Shown one piece after another: positions 15,931-22,341 of a DNA stretch of 27,844 nucleotides (position 1 is the first letter of the stretch; each line of letters starts with the position of its first letter). Position numbers and translations under genes: made by a program. The notes below the pieces were generated by a model. It searched no databases and was not told the origin of the DNA. It saw only the letters and a program-made list of their open reading frames with translations. Source of the DNA: JAEUMW01 sp039807745 (GTDB taxonomy: Bacteria > Pseudomonadota > Gammaproteobacteria > Burkholderiales > JAEUMW01); assembly GCA_039807745.1 (NCBI GenBank), contig JBDHRV010000035.1, positions 1-27,844 on the forward strand. Reading direction: 5' to 3'.

Positions 15931-16845
15931 TCAGCCGGCGGCAACCACCGGGTTGCGCAGGCAGCCAATGCCTTCGATCTCGCTCTCGACGATATCGCCC
16001 GGGGCGAGAAACTCCGGCGGGTTGCGTGCGAATCCGACGCCCTGAGGGGTGCCCGTGGACAGCACGTCCCCCGGCTCCAGCGTCAGCCCGAGCGAAAGTT
16101 CCTCGATCAGCCGGGGCAGCGAGAAGTACATGTGGCGCGTGCGCGAGTCCTGCTTGACGACACCGTTGACCCTCGTCACCAGGCGCAGATTTCCAGCGTC
16201 TAGTTCATCGCGAGTGACGATACACGGCCCCATCGGACAGGTGCCGTCGAGGCTCTTGCCCTTCAGCCACTGACCGCCGTGCTGCCGCTGCAGGTCGCGG
16301 GCCGAGACATCGTCGATCACGGTATAGCCGAAGACGTGGTCCATGGCGTCGGCCTGGTCGATGTTCCTGCCTGAACGGCCGATCACGACGCCGAGTTCGA
16401 CTTCCCAGTCGAGTTTGGCCGACACCCGCGCATCGAACGGAATCGAGTCGAAAGGTCCGATCACCGCGGTGACCGCCTTGCTGAAAAAGACCGGATGCTT
16501 GGGCAGGTCGTCGCCACTCTTGCGCACCGCTTCGCCTTCCTCGAAGTGTTCGAGATAGTTCCACCCGACGCAGAACACGTTCTTGCGCGGGCGCGGGATG
16601 GGGGCCAGCAGGCGCACGCCGGTTTCCGGCAGACGCACTGCCGACGACATCGCGGAGAGGCGAAGCACCACGTCCCGGGCGGTTTCGCCAGCAGCGATCA
16701 GCGATACCATGTCGGTGGCGTCGAACGGCAGCGTCATCCCGGCGCGCGACGCTGAGGCACCGATATCGACGATGTCGCCGTCTGCAGCGATCAGGCCTAC
16801 GCGGGCGGCGGACAAGGCGTCCGCGGCAAAAGTCACCAAACGCAT
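15931..16845 (-). CDS. Fumarylacetoacetate hydrolase family protein
   Basis: 304 residues, FAHD1/MhpD-like fold. The metal-binding acids are visible in DWEVELGVVIG (E-x-E) and DDVSARD, followed by the conserved KSLDGTCPMGP and the STGTPQGVGFARNP loop. Family members hydrolyse, decarboxylate or isomerise beta-diketo or keto acids, often in aromatic-compound breakdown. The exact substrate cannot be inferred; no catabolic neighbours are present. The ATG at 16845 is chosen because the conserved start MRLVTFAADALSAARVG begins there, and an in-frame upstream extension has no family character. It is divergent from the SDR gene, so the two may share a regulatory region and perhaps a pathway. Confidence 0.9.
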   Translation of the reverse strand: MRLVTFAADALSAARVGLIAADGDIVDIGASASRAGMTLPFDATDMVSLIAAGETARDVVLRLSAMSSAVRLPETGVRLLAPIPRPRKNVFCVGWNYLEHFEEGEAVRKSGDDLPKHPVFFSKAVTAVIGPFDSIPFDARVSAKLDWEVELGVVIGRSGRNIDQADAMDHVFGYTVIDDVSARDLQRQHGGQWLKGKSLDGTCPMGPCIVTRDELDAGNLRLVTRVNGVVKQDSRTRHMYFSLPRLIEELSLGLTLEPGDVLSTGTPQGVGFARNPPEFLAPGDIVESEIEGIGCLRNPVVAAG

Positions 16846-16894
16846 GTCGGATTCCTGGGCGGTGGCAATGAGGCAAGGGGGCTGGTCAGCGGGG

Positions 16895-16902
16895 AGTATA
16901 AT
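16895..16902. promoter_or_regulatory. Overlapping back-to-back -10 boxes between FAH and SDR genes
   Basis: The 8-base AGTATAAT reads TATAAT on the plus strand (16897-16902), facing the SDR gene, and TATACT on the minus strand, facing the FAH gene. It is an AT-rich island in a very GC-rich gap. Neither side has a good -35 box at 17 bases, so control would need an activator or extended contacts. Confidence 0.4.
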
Positions 16903-16974
16903 CCGGCAAGGCGGGACGAGGGTTGCGGAGCATTTCCCGGCGCGGGCGAGGGGCCGAAGCAAACGGAGCGGGAA

Positions 16975-17682
16975 ATGACAAGAGCGAAGGTCGCGGTAGT
17001 GACGGGCGGAAACCGGGGCATCGGATTCGAGATCTGCCGCCAGCTCGCGAGTCTGGGCATGCAGGTCGTCTTGGGGAGCCGGGATGCGGCCAAGGGCGAG
17101 GCAGCGCGCGCCCAGCTCGCGGCTACAGGTTTGAGCACCATCGTGAGCCACCCCGTCGACGTGGCCAGCGAGACCAGCGTCGCGGCGTTCGCGGCATGGA
17201 TCGATGGGCAGTACGGCGCGTGCGATGTGCTGGTGAATAACGCCGGCGTCATCGACTCGCGCAGTGGCCGGGTGATGACAACCTCGCTCGCAACGCTGCA
17301 GGAAGTGCTCACGACCAATCTCGCCGGCCCCTTTCTCATGGTCAAGGCGCTGGTCCCGCTGATGCAGCGGGAAAACTACGGTCGCATCGTCAATATGGCC
17401 AGCGGTCTCGGGCAGCTGGCCGAGATGGGGGCGGGTACTCCGGTCTATCGGATCTCGAAGACGGCTCTGAACGCCCTGACGCGGACTCTGTCGGCAGAGC
17501 TGTCAGGCACCAACATTCTGGTCAATGCCGTCTGCCCCGGCTGGGTGCGGACCGACATGGGCGGGCCGCACGCGCTGCGGTCGGTGGCGGAGGGTGCGGA
17601 CACGGCAATCTGGCTCGCGACCCTGCCGGACGGCGGTCCGACCGGACATTTCTTCCGCGACCGCAAGGCGATCCCCTGGTGA
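16975..17682 (+). CDS. Short-chain dehydrogenase/reductase (SDR)
   Basis: 235 residues. The NAD(P)-binding TGGNRGIG near the N-terminus, NNAG after the fourth strand, the catalytic serine in NMASG, YRISK as Y-x-x-x-K, and PGWVRTDMGG are all present. RD after the second strand (GSRDAAKG) favours NADPH. The insertion before the catalytic tyrosine (GLGQLAEMGAGTPV) and the short C-terminus resemble the carbonyl-reductase-like classical SDRs. The substrate is not deducible. It starts 129 bases from the divergent FAH gene; the site ahead of its ATG is purine-rich but not a strong Shine-Dalgarno. Confidence 0.9.
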   Translation: MTRAKVAVVTGGNRGIGFEICRQLASLGMQVVLGSRDAAKGEAARAQLAATGLSTIVSHPVDVASETSVAAFAAWIDGQYGACDVLVNNAGVIDSRSGRVMTTSLATLQEVLTTNLAGPFLMVKALVPLMQRENYGRIVNMASGLGQLAEMGAGTPVYRISKTALNALTRTLSAELSGTNILVNAVCPGWVRTDMGGPHALRSVAEGADTAIWLATLPDGGPTGHFFRDRKAIPW

Positions 17683-17721
17683 CGGCGGGCGCGTTGGCAT
17701 CACCGCCCGCGCCGACGACGC

Positions 17722-17764
17722 TAGCAGGGTCGGCAACGCGGGGGGCCTGCCGCCGACCCCGCTA
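17722..17764. terminator. Long stem-loop between convergent SDR and small-protein genes
   Basis: A 13-bp stem (17722-17734 with 17752-17764) contains one mismatch and encloses a 17-base loop, in the 92-base gap between two genes that end toward each other. A smaller 7-bp hairpin (17685-17691 / 17704-17710) lies beside it. No T-tract follows on either strand. The position suggests a two-way transcript end. Confidence 0.5.
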
Positions 17765-17774
17765 CCGCGGAGCT

Positions 17775-18023
17775 TCACTTCACGTTCAATATCGCCATCG
17801 CCTTCGACAGGGTGTCGATCGACTCCTGGTGCTTGCCCGCGTTGTGCAATGCCTCGCCTTCGGCGCGATACTTCTTCACGTCCGCGAGTTGCGCCGCCGT
17901 GAGGTTCGGGTTCTTGGCCAGGGCATCGTCTATTTTCTTCATGTCCTGGGGACAGTGAAAGGCAAAGGCGGAAGCGCTTGCCAGGGCCAGCGCCGCAGCG
18001 GTGAGCCAGCGTTGAATGCTCAT
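17775..18023 (-). CDS. Small exported helical protein, function unknown
   Basis: 82 residues, starting at 18023 with a strong AAGGAGG upstream on the coding strand. The signal peptide MSIQRWLTAAALALASASAFA is followed by HCPQDMKKIDDALAKNPNL and a helical C-terminus (KYRAEGEALHNAGKHQESIDTLSKAMAIL) that resembles one TPR-like hairpin. The single cysteine sits just after the likely cleavage site, but there is no lipobox (L-x-G/A-C), so this is probably a soluble periplasmic protein. I recognise no characterised family member. It is divergent from the Nudix gene. Confidence 0.82.
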   Translation of the reverse strand: MSIQRWLTAAALALASASAFAFHCPQDMKKIDDALAKNPNLTAAQLADVKKYRAEGEALHNAGKHQESIDTLSKAMAILNVK

Positions 18024-18109
18024 GTCGTCCTCCTTGTCGGGCCTCGGATTGAGGAACTCCCAATGCCAATCGACAGTCTGGTGAGGGAGTCGTTCGATTC
18101 GGGTGATTC

Positions 18110-18140
18110 AAGCTGTGGCAAGCGCGTCTGCGCACAGCTT
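18110..18140. repeat. Perfect 8-bp inverted repeat ahead of the Nudix gene
   Basis: AAGCTGTG (18110-18117) and CACAGCTT (18133-18140) are exact complements separated by 15 bases; an inner GCA/TGC pair extends the stem with a bulge. It lies 16 bases before the chosen Nudix start. It could be a regulator operator or an RNA leader hairpin. Confidence 0.5.
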
Positions 18141-18156
18141 TTGCGTAAGCGCAGGC

Positions 18157-18807
18157 ATGTTGATCGAAAACCGTGAAATCCTCTCCCCCCACCGGTCGCT
18201 GCCGGGCGTGACACGCGACTGGCTGGCCTCGCGGCTTGCCGCGCCGAACCATGACGTGGCACGGCTGCAGGGCGACGTGATCGAATGCGTGCAGGCCGCG
18301 CGCGGGGATGCCATCGAGGCAGCCGTGCTGGTGCCGATCGTGAATCGCGCGGCGGGCCCGACTCTGCTCCTCACGCAACGCACGAACCATCTCGCCGACC
18401 ACGCCGGGCAGATCAGCTTCCCGGGCGGGCGCGCCGAGCCGGAGGACGCGACGAGCATCGATACCGCGCTGCGCGAGGCGGCCGAGGAGATCGGTCTCGC
18501 GCCCGATCATGTCGACGTGCTGGGTCTGCTGCCGGAGTACTGGACCATCACCGGCTACCGGGTGACGCCGGTCGTGGGCTGGATCGAGCCGCCGTTCTCG
18601 CTGACGCTGGACAGTTTCGAGGTCGCCGAGGCGTTCGAGGTCCCGCTCGCGTTTCTCATGGATCCCTCGTCGCACGAGCGGCGCAGTTACGACTACAAGG
18701 GTCAGCGCCGTTCCTATTTCGCGATGCCCTACGACGGTCGCCTGATCTGGGGCGCGACCGCGGCGATGATCGTCAACCTGCAGCGCATTCTCGCGCACCC
18801 GCGGTAG
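18157..18807 (+). CDS. CoA pyrophosphatase, Nudix family (NudL/YeaB-like)
   Basis: 216 residues. LLLTQRTNHLADHAGQISFP followed by GGRAE is the UPF0035 motif seen in Nudix hydrolases that split coenzyme A and its thioesters into phosphopantetheine derivatives and 3',5'-ADP. It runs into the Nudix helix LREAAEEIGL (105-114) carrying the metal-binding glutamates. The C-terminal IWGATAAMIVNL is also typical. The ATG at 18157 is preferred to a GTG at 18103, because the latter would place the inverted repeat 18110-18140 inside the gene and adds residues not seen in the family; the ribosome binding site is weak in both cases. Confidence 0.88.
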   Translation: MLIENREILSPHRSLPGVTRDWLASRLAAPNHDVARLQGDVIECVQAARGDAIEAAVLVPIVNRAAGPTLLLTQRTNHLADHAGQISFPGGRAEPEDATSIDTALREAAEEIGLAPDHVDVLGLLPEYWTITGYRVTPVVGWIEPPFSLTLDSFEVAEAFEVPLAFLMDPSSHERRSYDYKGQRRSYFAMPYDGRLIWGATAAMIVNLQRILAHPR

Positions 18808-18936
18808 GTCTTGCGCGCTGCGGCGCGCGCTTGATGCACGAAAAATCCGGGCGCATTGTGCAACGCTATTGCTGCACGTCCCGCGAGCCACCACAATACA
18901 AGCTTCGCAGTTTCCACCCCGCACCAGGCCGCCGCC

Positions 18937-19434
18937 ATGAGTCGAGCGTTCGTAAAGGAATCCGACGAGGACCTCGTCTCCGACGAACTGCCGGAGCGGC
19001 CGCAAAGCCCTTACCCGAACTACGTGACACCGGCCGGGCTCGCGCGGCTGCAGGCGCAGTATGCCGAGCTCCAGGAGCACCGGGCGCGGCTGGTGGCCGC
19101 CGATGATCCGCTCTCGAAGCAGCATCTGAGGCAGGTGCAGCGGGACCTGAGATATTTTCAGCAGCGGCTGGAGAGCGCCATTCTGGTCGAGGTATCCGGC
19201 CAGCCGCGCGACGAGGTCCATTTCGGCGCCATGGTCGACGTGAGCGACGAGAACGGCGGGCGCCAGACGTTCGCGATCGTGGGCGAGGACGAGGCGGACG
19301 TCGGTGCGGGCAAGATCAGCTGGGCCTCGCCGCTCGGTAAGGCGATGATCGGATCGAAGGTGGGCGACTCCGTGGTCTGGAAGCGGCCTGCAGGTGACGC
19401 CGGCCTCGAGATACTCTCCATCCACTACGGCTGA
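18937..19434 (+). CDS. GreA/GreB-family RNA polymerase secondary-channel factor
   Basis: 165 residues. The C-terminal part (VHFGAMVDVSDENGGRQTF, AIVGEDEADVGAGKISWASPLGKAMIGSKVGD) is the FKBP-like GreA/GreB domain that docks on the polymerase rim. The N-terminal coiled coil runs from about YVTPAGLARLQAQYAELQEHR to LRYFQQRLESA. In true GreA/GreB the hairpin tip carries GDRSENADY with the acidic residues that stimulate transcript cleavage. Here the tip reads AADDPLSKQ: two aspartates (D56, D57) remain but the rest is changed and the coil is shortened, and there is an acidic 27-residue extension at the N-terminus. It could be a GreB variant or a non-cleaving relative. The start is at ATG 18937; no strong Shine-Dalgarno is visible. 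Confidence 0.85.
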   Translation: MSRAFVKESDEDLVSDELPERPQSPYPNYVTPAGLARLQAQYAELQEHRARLVAADDPLSKQHLRQVQRDLRYFQQRLESAILVEVSGQPRDEVHFGAMVDVSDENGGRQTFAIVGEDEADVGAGKISWASPLGKAMIGSKVGDSVVWKRPAGDAGLEILSIHYG

Positions 19435-19443
19435 ACGGGCGGC

Positions 19444-19461
19444 GCCGGCGTGTCAGCCGGC
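19444..19461. terminator. GC hairpin just after the GreB-like gene
   Basis: GCCGGC (19444-19449), a 6-base spacer and GCCGGC (19456-19461) can fold into a 6-bp GC stem ten bases after the stop codon. There is no T-tract; it may slow polymerase or protect the message end. The rest of 19462-19584 shows nothing recognisable. Confidence 0.35.
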
Positions 19462-19585
19462 CCCTCGAAGCGACGCACCACTGTGAGGCGAAGCCCGGGT
19501 CGCGGGCACCAGTTTGAAACGGCTCTCCCACTGGGCCGACCGAAATCTCCAAGCCAAGTCACTGTTTTTTCTAGCCTGAACCTTT

Positions 19586-19601
19586 TGGCACGGCGGTTGC
19601 A
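19586..19601 (+). promoter_or_regulatory. Sigma-54 promoter of an intergenic small RNA
   Basis: TGGCACGGCGGTTGCA matches TGGCACGRNNNTTGCW completely (-24 GG at 19587-19588, -12 GC at 19599-19600), and the preceding T also fits the extended consensus. Transcription would start near 19612. No open reading frame with a ribosome binding site follows before the terminator at 19692-19726. An activator site is expected within the 150 bases upstream, but I found no clear NtrC- or CbrB-type palindrome. Confidence 0.78.
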
Positions 19602-19611
19602 CAGGTTTGCG

Positions 19612-19726
19612 TGTCTGGCGCTGTTGCTTCCTCGGGAGTTTCCACCATCTTCCTCGAAACTCCCCGCCAGAAAATCTCCGCTGTGCGCTCTTCCCCCGCG
19701 GCCGCAAGTCGCGGGGGATTTTTTTT
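19612..19726 (+). ncRNA. Predicted sigma-54-dependent small regulatory RNA, about 115 nt
   Basis: The transcript is defined by the sigma-54 promoter upstream and an intrinsic terminator at its end; its 5' end is an estimate. Manual folding gives one long arm: TCTGGCG (19614-19620) pairs with CGCCAGA (19665-19671), and inside it GGGAGTTTC (19634-19642) pairs with GAAACTCCC (19656-19664). The 13-base bulge (19621-19633) and the 13-base loop (19643-19655) both end with the same heptamer CTTCCTC, left unpaired at the base of a stem. A single-stranded link with another pyrimidine run (CTCTTCC) leads to the terminator hairpin with its T8 tail, a typical Hfq-binding end. The exposed CUUCCUC motifs are complementary to GAGGAAG, close to a Shine-Dalgarno, suggesting repression of translation. 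This RNA fills the otherwise gene-free 19435-19808. I recognise no known RNA family. Confidence 0.68.
19692..19726 (+). terminator. Intrinsic terminator of the small RNA
   Basis: TCCCCCGCG (19692-19700) pairs perfectly with CGCGGGGGA (19710-19718) around a 9-base loop and is followed by eight T residues (19719-19726), a strong plus-strand Rho-independent terminator. The GreB-like gene stops 258 bases earlier, so this more likely ends the small RNA. Confidence 0.92.
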
Positions 19727-19750
19727 GCTGCTCAGCGCGCCGGTGGCTGG

Positions 19751-19780
19751 TTGAAAAGGGTTCGGTGCCCGCCTTACCAT
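19751..19780 (+). promoter_or_regulatory. Candidate promoter of the CobD/CbiB-like gene
   Basis: TTGAAA (19751-19756) and TACCAT (19775-19780) are 18 bases apart, directly after the small-RNA terminator, giving a start near 19787 and a leader of about 22 bases. Confidence 0.42.
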
Positions 19781-19808
19781 AGCGCCTCCTCTGCGGTGCT
19801 GGACTCCG

Positions 19809-20732
19809 ATGTCCTTCTTCTCGCTGCTCGCCGCTTTTCTCTTGGACCAGGTGCGCCCGCTGGGGGGAGAGAACCGCCTGCTCCGGTGGTTCCGAGCTTA
19901 CGCCCACGGCATCGAGCGTAACTTCAATGCCGGTCAGCCGCGCCACGGTGTCATCGGCTGGCTGCTGGCGGTAGCGGCACCGGTAGTGGTGGCCCTGGTG
20001 CTGTACGTCGGCCTGTATCACGCATCGCCGTTACTCGCCTGGGTGCTCAATGTCGCGGTGCTCTACTTCACCGTCAGCCTGCGACAGGCCGGCACGCCCT
20101 ACGCCGCGATCGGCGAGGCGCTCAAGAATCAGGATCTCGACGCGGCGCGCGCGGCGCTGCAAGACTGGACCGGCCAGGCAGCGGACGACTTTACGGTGAG
20201 CGAGATCGCCAAGATCGCCATCGAACAGCGGCTGCTGCTGGCGCACCGAGACGGGTTCGGCGTGATCGCCTGGTTCATCCTGTTGCCGGGGCCCTGCGGG
20301 GCGTTGCTGTATCGCCTCGCGTCCGAACTGGACCGCTCCTGGGGCACACGCAGCGACGAGGAGTTCGGTCGCTTCGGCGAGTTTGCGCGGCAGACGTTCG
20401 CGGCGGTGGACTGGCTGCCCGCGCGACTGACTGCGGCGAGCTTCGCAGTGGCGGGGGACTTCGAGGATGCGGTGTATTGCTGGCGTTCCCAGGCCCTGTC
20501 GTGGATCCCGCACCGCCAGGGGATACTGCTCGCGAGCGGGGCGGGTGCTATCGGCATTCGCCTCGGCGACGCGGTCCGCGAAGGCCAGGAGGTGCGCATC
20601 CGGCCCGAGTTGGGCACGGGCGACGAGCCCGACGCGGACTACATGAGAAGCGCGAGCGGACTGGTGTGGCGCGTGCTCGCGCTCTGGATGGCGCTCCTAT
20701 TCCTGGTTTCCCTGGCGCACTGGGTCGGCTAA
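19809..20732 (+). CDS. CobD/CbiB family membrane protein
   Basis: 307 residues. The N-terminus (MSFFSLLAAFLLDQVRPL) and four to five hydrophobic segments (including WLLAVAAPVVVALVLYVGLY, a WVLNVAVLYFTVSL stretch and the C-terminal VLALWMALLFLVSLAHW) resemble the CobD/CbiB-AmpE group of inner-membrane proteins. CobD/CbiB proper makes the aminopropanol link of cobalamin, but no other cobalamin gene is nearby and the betaproteobacterial branch found next to rsgA is not shown to do this, so I give no symbol. It is convergent with rsgA, with which it overlaps by four bases at the stops. The start at 19809 has no strong Shine-Dalgarno. Confidence 0.75.
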   Translation: MSFFSLLAAFLLDQVRPLGGENRLLRWFRAYAHGIERNFNAGQPRHGVIGWLLAVAAPVVVALVLYVGLYHASPLLAWVLNVAVLYFTVSLRQAGTPYAAIGEALKNQDLDAARAALQDWTGQAADDFTVSEIAKIAIEQRLLLAHRDGFGVIAWFILLPGPCGALLYRLASELDRSWGTRSDEEFGRFGEFARQTFAAVDWLPARLTAASFAVAGDFEDAVYCWRSQALSWIPHRQGILLASGAGAIGIRLGDAVREGQEVRIRPELGTGDEPDADYMRSASGLVWRVLALWMALLFLVSLAHWVG

Positions 20733-21631
20733 CGTCGTAGTGCCTCCGCAAGGAGGCGCCGGTACGCCTGCAGACGCCGCTCGGAGATCGTGCCGTCCGC
20801 TGCGGCGCGCGCGATGGCGCAGTCCGGCTCGCGCAGGTGCCGGCAATCCGCGAATCGACACTTCCCGAGCCACGGCCTGAACTCCGGAAAGGCGTGCGCA
20901 AGCTCGAGCGGGTCGATGTGGTGCAACCCGAAGACCTGAATGCCCGGCGCGTCGACGACGTGGGTGCGCGGGTCCAGGTGGTAGAGCCGCGTATGAGTGG
21001 TCGCGTGCTTTCCGGCCGCGAGAAACCGGGAGACTTCGGCCGTCGCCGCCCCGGCCGTGGGCACGAGGCGGTTGACGATGGTGGATTTTCCCATCCCCGA
21101 TTCACCGACCAGCACGCTGGTGTGGCCTTCGAGCCGGGCCGCGAGCGGTGCCACGTCATGCTTCGCGGCGAGCGGCAGGACGTCATAGCCGATCGCGGGA
21201 TACGGCGCGAGGCGCGCCTGTGCTGCGCCCGCCTCGGGCAGATCGGTTTTGTTCAGCACGATGAGGCTGCGTGCTCCGACATGCTCCGCGGCAACCAGGC
21301 AGCGATCCAGCAGGTCGTCGGAGAACACGGGCCACGGCGCCACGACGACCACCACCTGCGTCACGTTCGCGGCGAGGAGTTTTTGCCGATACGCATCGGA
21401 ACGAAACAGCACCGTCGACCGCGGACCGACCGCCTCGATCACCCCCTGATCGGGTGATGTGCGAAGGAAGGCGACGCGGTCGCCGCACGCAAGATTGCTG
21501 CGCTTGCCGCGCGTCGAGCAGGTGACGATCTGCCCGTCCGCGGCCTCCACCGCGAAGTGACGGCCGTGCGCCGCGACGACGAGGCCGGATGCGAGCGCTG
21601 CGTTCGGTTTCGGTAGCGCCCGCTGCCGCAC
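20729..21631 (-). CDS. rsgA: Ribosome small-subunit-dependent GTPase RsgA
   Basis: 300 residues with circularly permuted GTPase motifs: G4 NKTD (127-130), G1 GESGMGKS (176-183) and G3 DAPG (227-230, usually DTPG). The C-terminal zinc knuckle CRFADCRH...C has ligands C258, C263, H265 and C271. The N-terminal OB-fold region (AHGRHFAVEAADGQ, CGDRV) is present. RsgA releases RbfA during 30S subunit maturation. The start is set at GTG 21631, 16 bases after the upstream gene's stop, because the longer frame would read back through that gene out of frame; no ATG is available. It is the last gene of a minus operon and overlaps the end of the CobD-like gene by four bases. Confidence 0.93.
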   Translation of the reverse strand: MRQRALPKPNAALASGLVVAAHGRHFAVEAADGQIVTCSTRGKRSNLACGDRVAFLRTSPDQGVIEAVGPRSTVLFRSDAYRQKLLAANVTQVVVVVAPWPVFSDDLLDRCLVAAEHVGARSLIVLNKTDLPEAGAAQARLAPYPAIGYDVLPLAAKHDVAPLAARLEGHTSVLVGESGMGKSTIVNRLVPTAGAATAEVSRFLAAGKHATTHTRLYHLDPRTHVVDAPGIQVFGLHHIDPLELAHAFPEFRPWLGKCRFADCRHLREPDCAIARAAADGTISERRLQAYRRLLAEALRR

Positions 21632-21647
21632 GCTCTTCAGGTTTGCT

Positions 21648-21989
21648 TCACAAGGTGAACAGCGCGTCGATCTTGGCGGCGCAGATGAAGTCGTTTTCCG
21701 AGAGCCCGCCGATGGCGTGGGTCCAGTAGCGCACCTCGCACCGGTTGTAGCCCACGGCAAGGTCGGGATGGTGGTCCTCGCGATGGGAGATCCAGGCCGT
21801 CGCGTTTACGAACGCCATCGTCTCGTGATAGTTGCGAAACGCGTACGCTTTGACGAGTGCGCCATCCCGGTGTGACCAGCCCTCGAGTTGCTTGAGCAGG
21901 GTCTCGATCTCGCCCTCGGTGAGCTTCGGAACGCCGCCTTCGCACGGTTTGCACTTGCGGGTGCTGAGTTCGCAGACTTGCGCTTCCAT
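21648..21989 (-). CDS. phhB: Pterin-4a-carbinolamine dehydratase
   Basis: 113 residues. EDHHPDL holds the catalytic His-His-Pro motif, and W-x-H followed by GGLSENDFICAAKID is the conserved C-terminal block. The enzyme dehydrates 4a-hydroxytetrahydrobiopterin to recycle the pterin cofactor used by phenylalanine hydroxylase; no hydroxylase gene is in the window, so it may serve elsewhere. Two ATGs lie in tandem (21992 and 21989). The second is chosen because GGAGG is then six bases away instead of three. The N-terminus carries three cysteines (CELSTRKCKPC) that could be a small metal or redox site. It sits 16 bases from both neighbours in the operon. Confidence 0.9.
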   Translation of the reverse strand: MEAQVCELSTRKCKPCEGGVPKLTEGEIETLLKQLEGWSHRDGALVKAYAFRNYHETMAFVNATAWISHREDHHPDLAVGYNRCEVRYWTHAIGGLSENDFICAAKIDALFTL

Positions 21990-22005
21990 CATCGCCCTCC
22001 GAGGG

Positions 22006-22320
22006 TTACTTGAACTTGTAGTACGTCTGATTCAGGTACGCCGCGACGTTTTCCTCGTCCTCGGGAAACCAGTTGGTGCCGAGCATGGTGTTGCAGGTGC
22101 GCACCTGGGACAGCAGGCCGGCCGCGGTTTTCACCTTGCGGTCGGCACGCGTGAAGATGGCCGTCCCGTCGCCGCCCACGAGCCTGACATGGCATGCGTT
22201 GCACTTGCTCTGTTGCACCAGTGTCTCCCCCTTCTGCACATCGGCCTTCGGGAAGGGGGCGGCGAGCGTGCCGGCAGCAGCCGCTGCGGCAACTGCCCCG
22301 AGCAGGGTCTGCACCTTCAT
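22006..22320 (-). CDS. Periplasmic monoheme cytochrome c
   Basis: 104 residues, with AGAGG ahead of the ATG at 22320. A signal peptide (MKVQTLLGAVAAAAAAGTLA) is followed by a single heme-attachment site CNACH and, later, CNTMLGTNWFPEDEENVAAYLN. The methionine in that stretch is a plausible sixth heme ligand, and the end matches small class I cytochromes. The extra cysteine next to it is unusual. It likely carries electrons in the periplasm; partners are unknown. It is located between the M48 protease gene (21 bases upstream) and the pterin dehydratase gene (16 bases downstream), an order seen in other betaproteobacteria as far as I recall. Confidence 0.88.
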   Translation of the reverse strand: MKVQTLLGAVAAAAAAGTLAAPFPKADVQKGETLVQQSKCNACHVRLVGGDGTAIFTRADRKVKTAAGLLSQVRTCNTMLGTNWFPEDEENVAAYLNQTYYKFK

Positions 22321-22341
22321 GCGCGGCCTCTTGGGCACGGG

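Noticed and set aside
18869..18897. TTGCTG / CACAAT pair 17 bases apart before the Gre gene as a promoter
   Set aside because: Both boxes match the consensus poorly; not strong enough to report as a feature.
17503..19425. A 640-codon minus-strand frame spanning SDR, small protein, Nudix and Gre genes
   Set aside because: It runs across several clearly real genes and their gaps, and the translation has no recognisable family.
19809..20732. Calling the membrane protein a cobalamin-synthesis CobD
   Set aside because: No other cobalamin genes are nearby, and the resemblance is limited to the family outline; kept as family-level name only.
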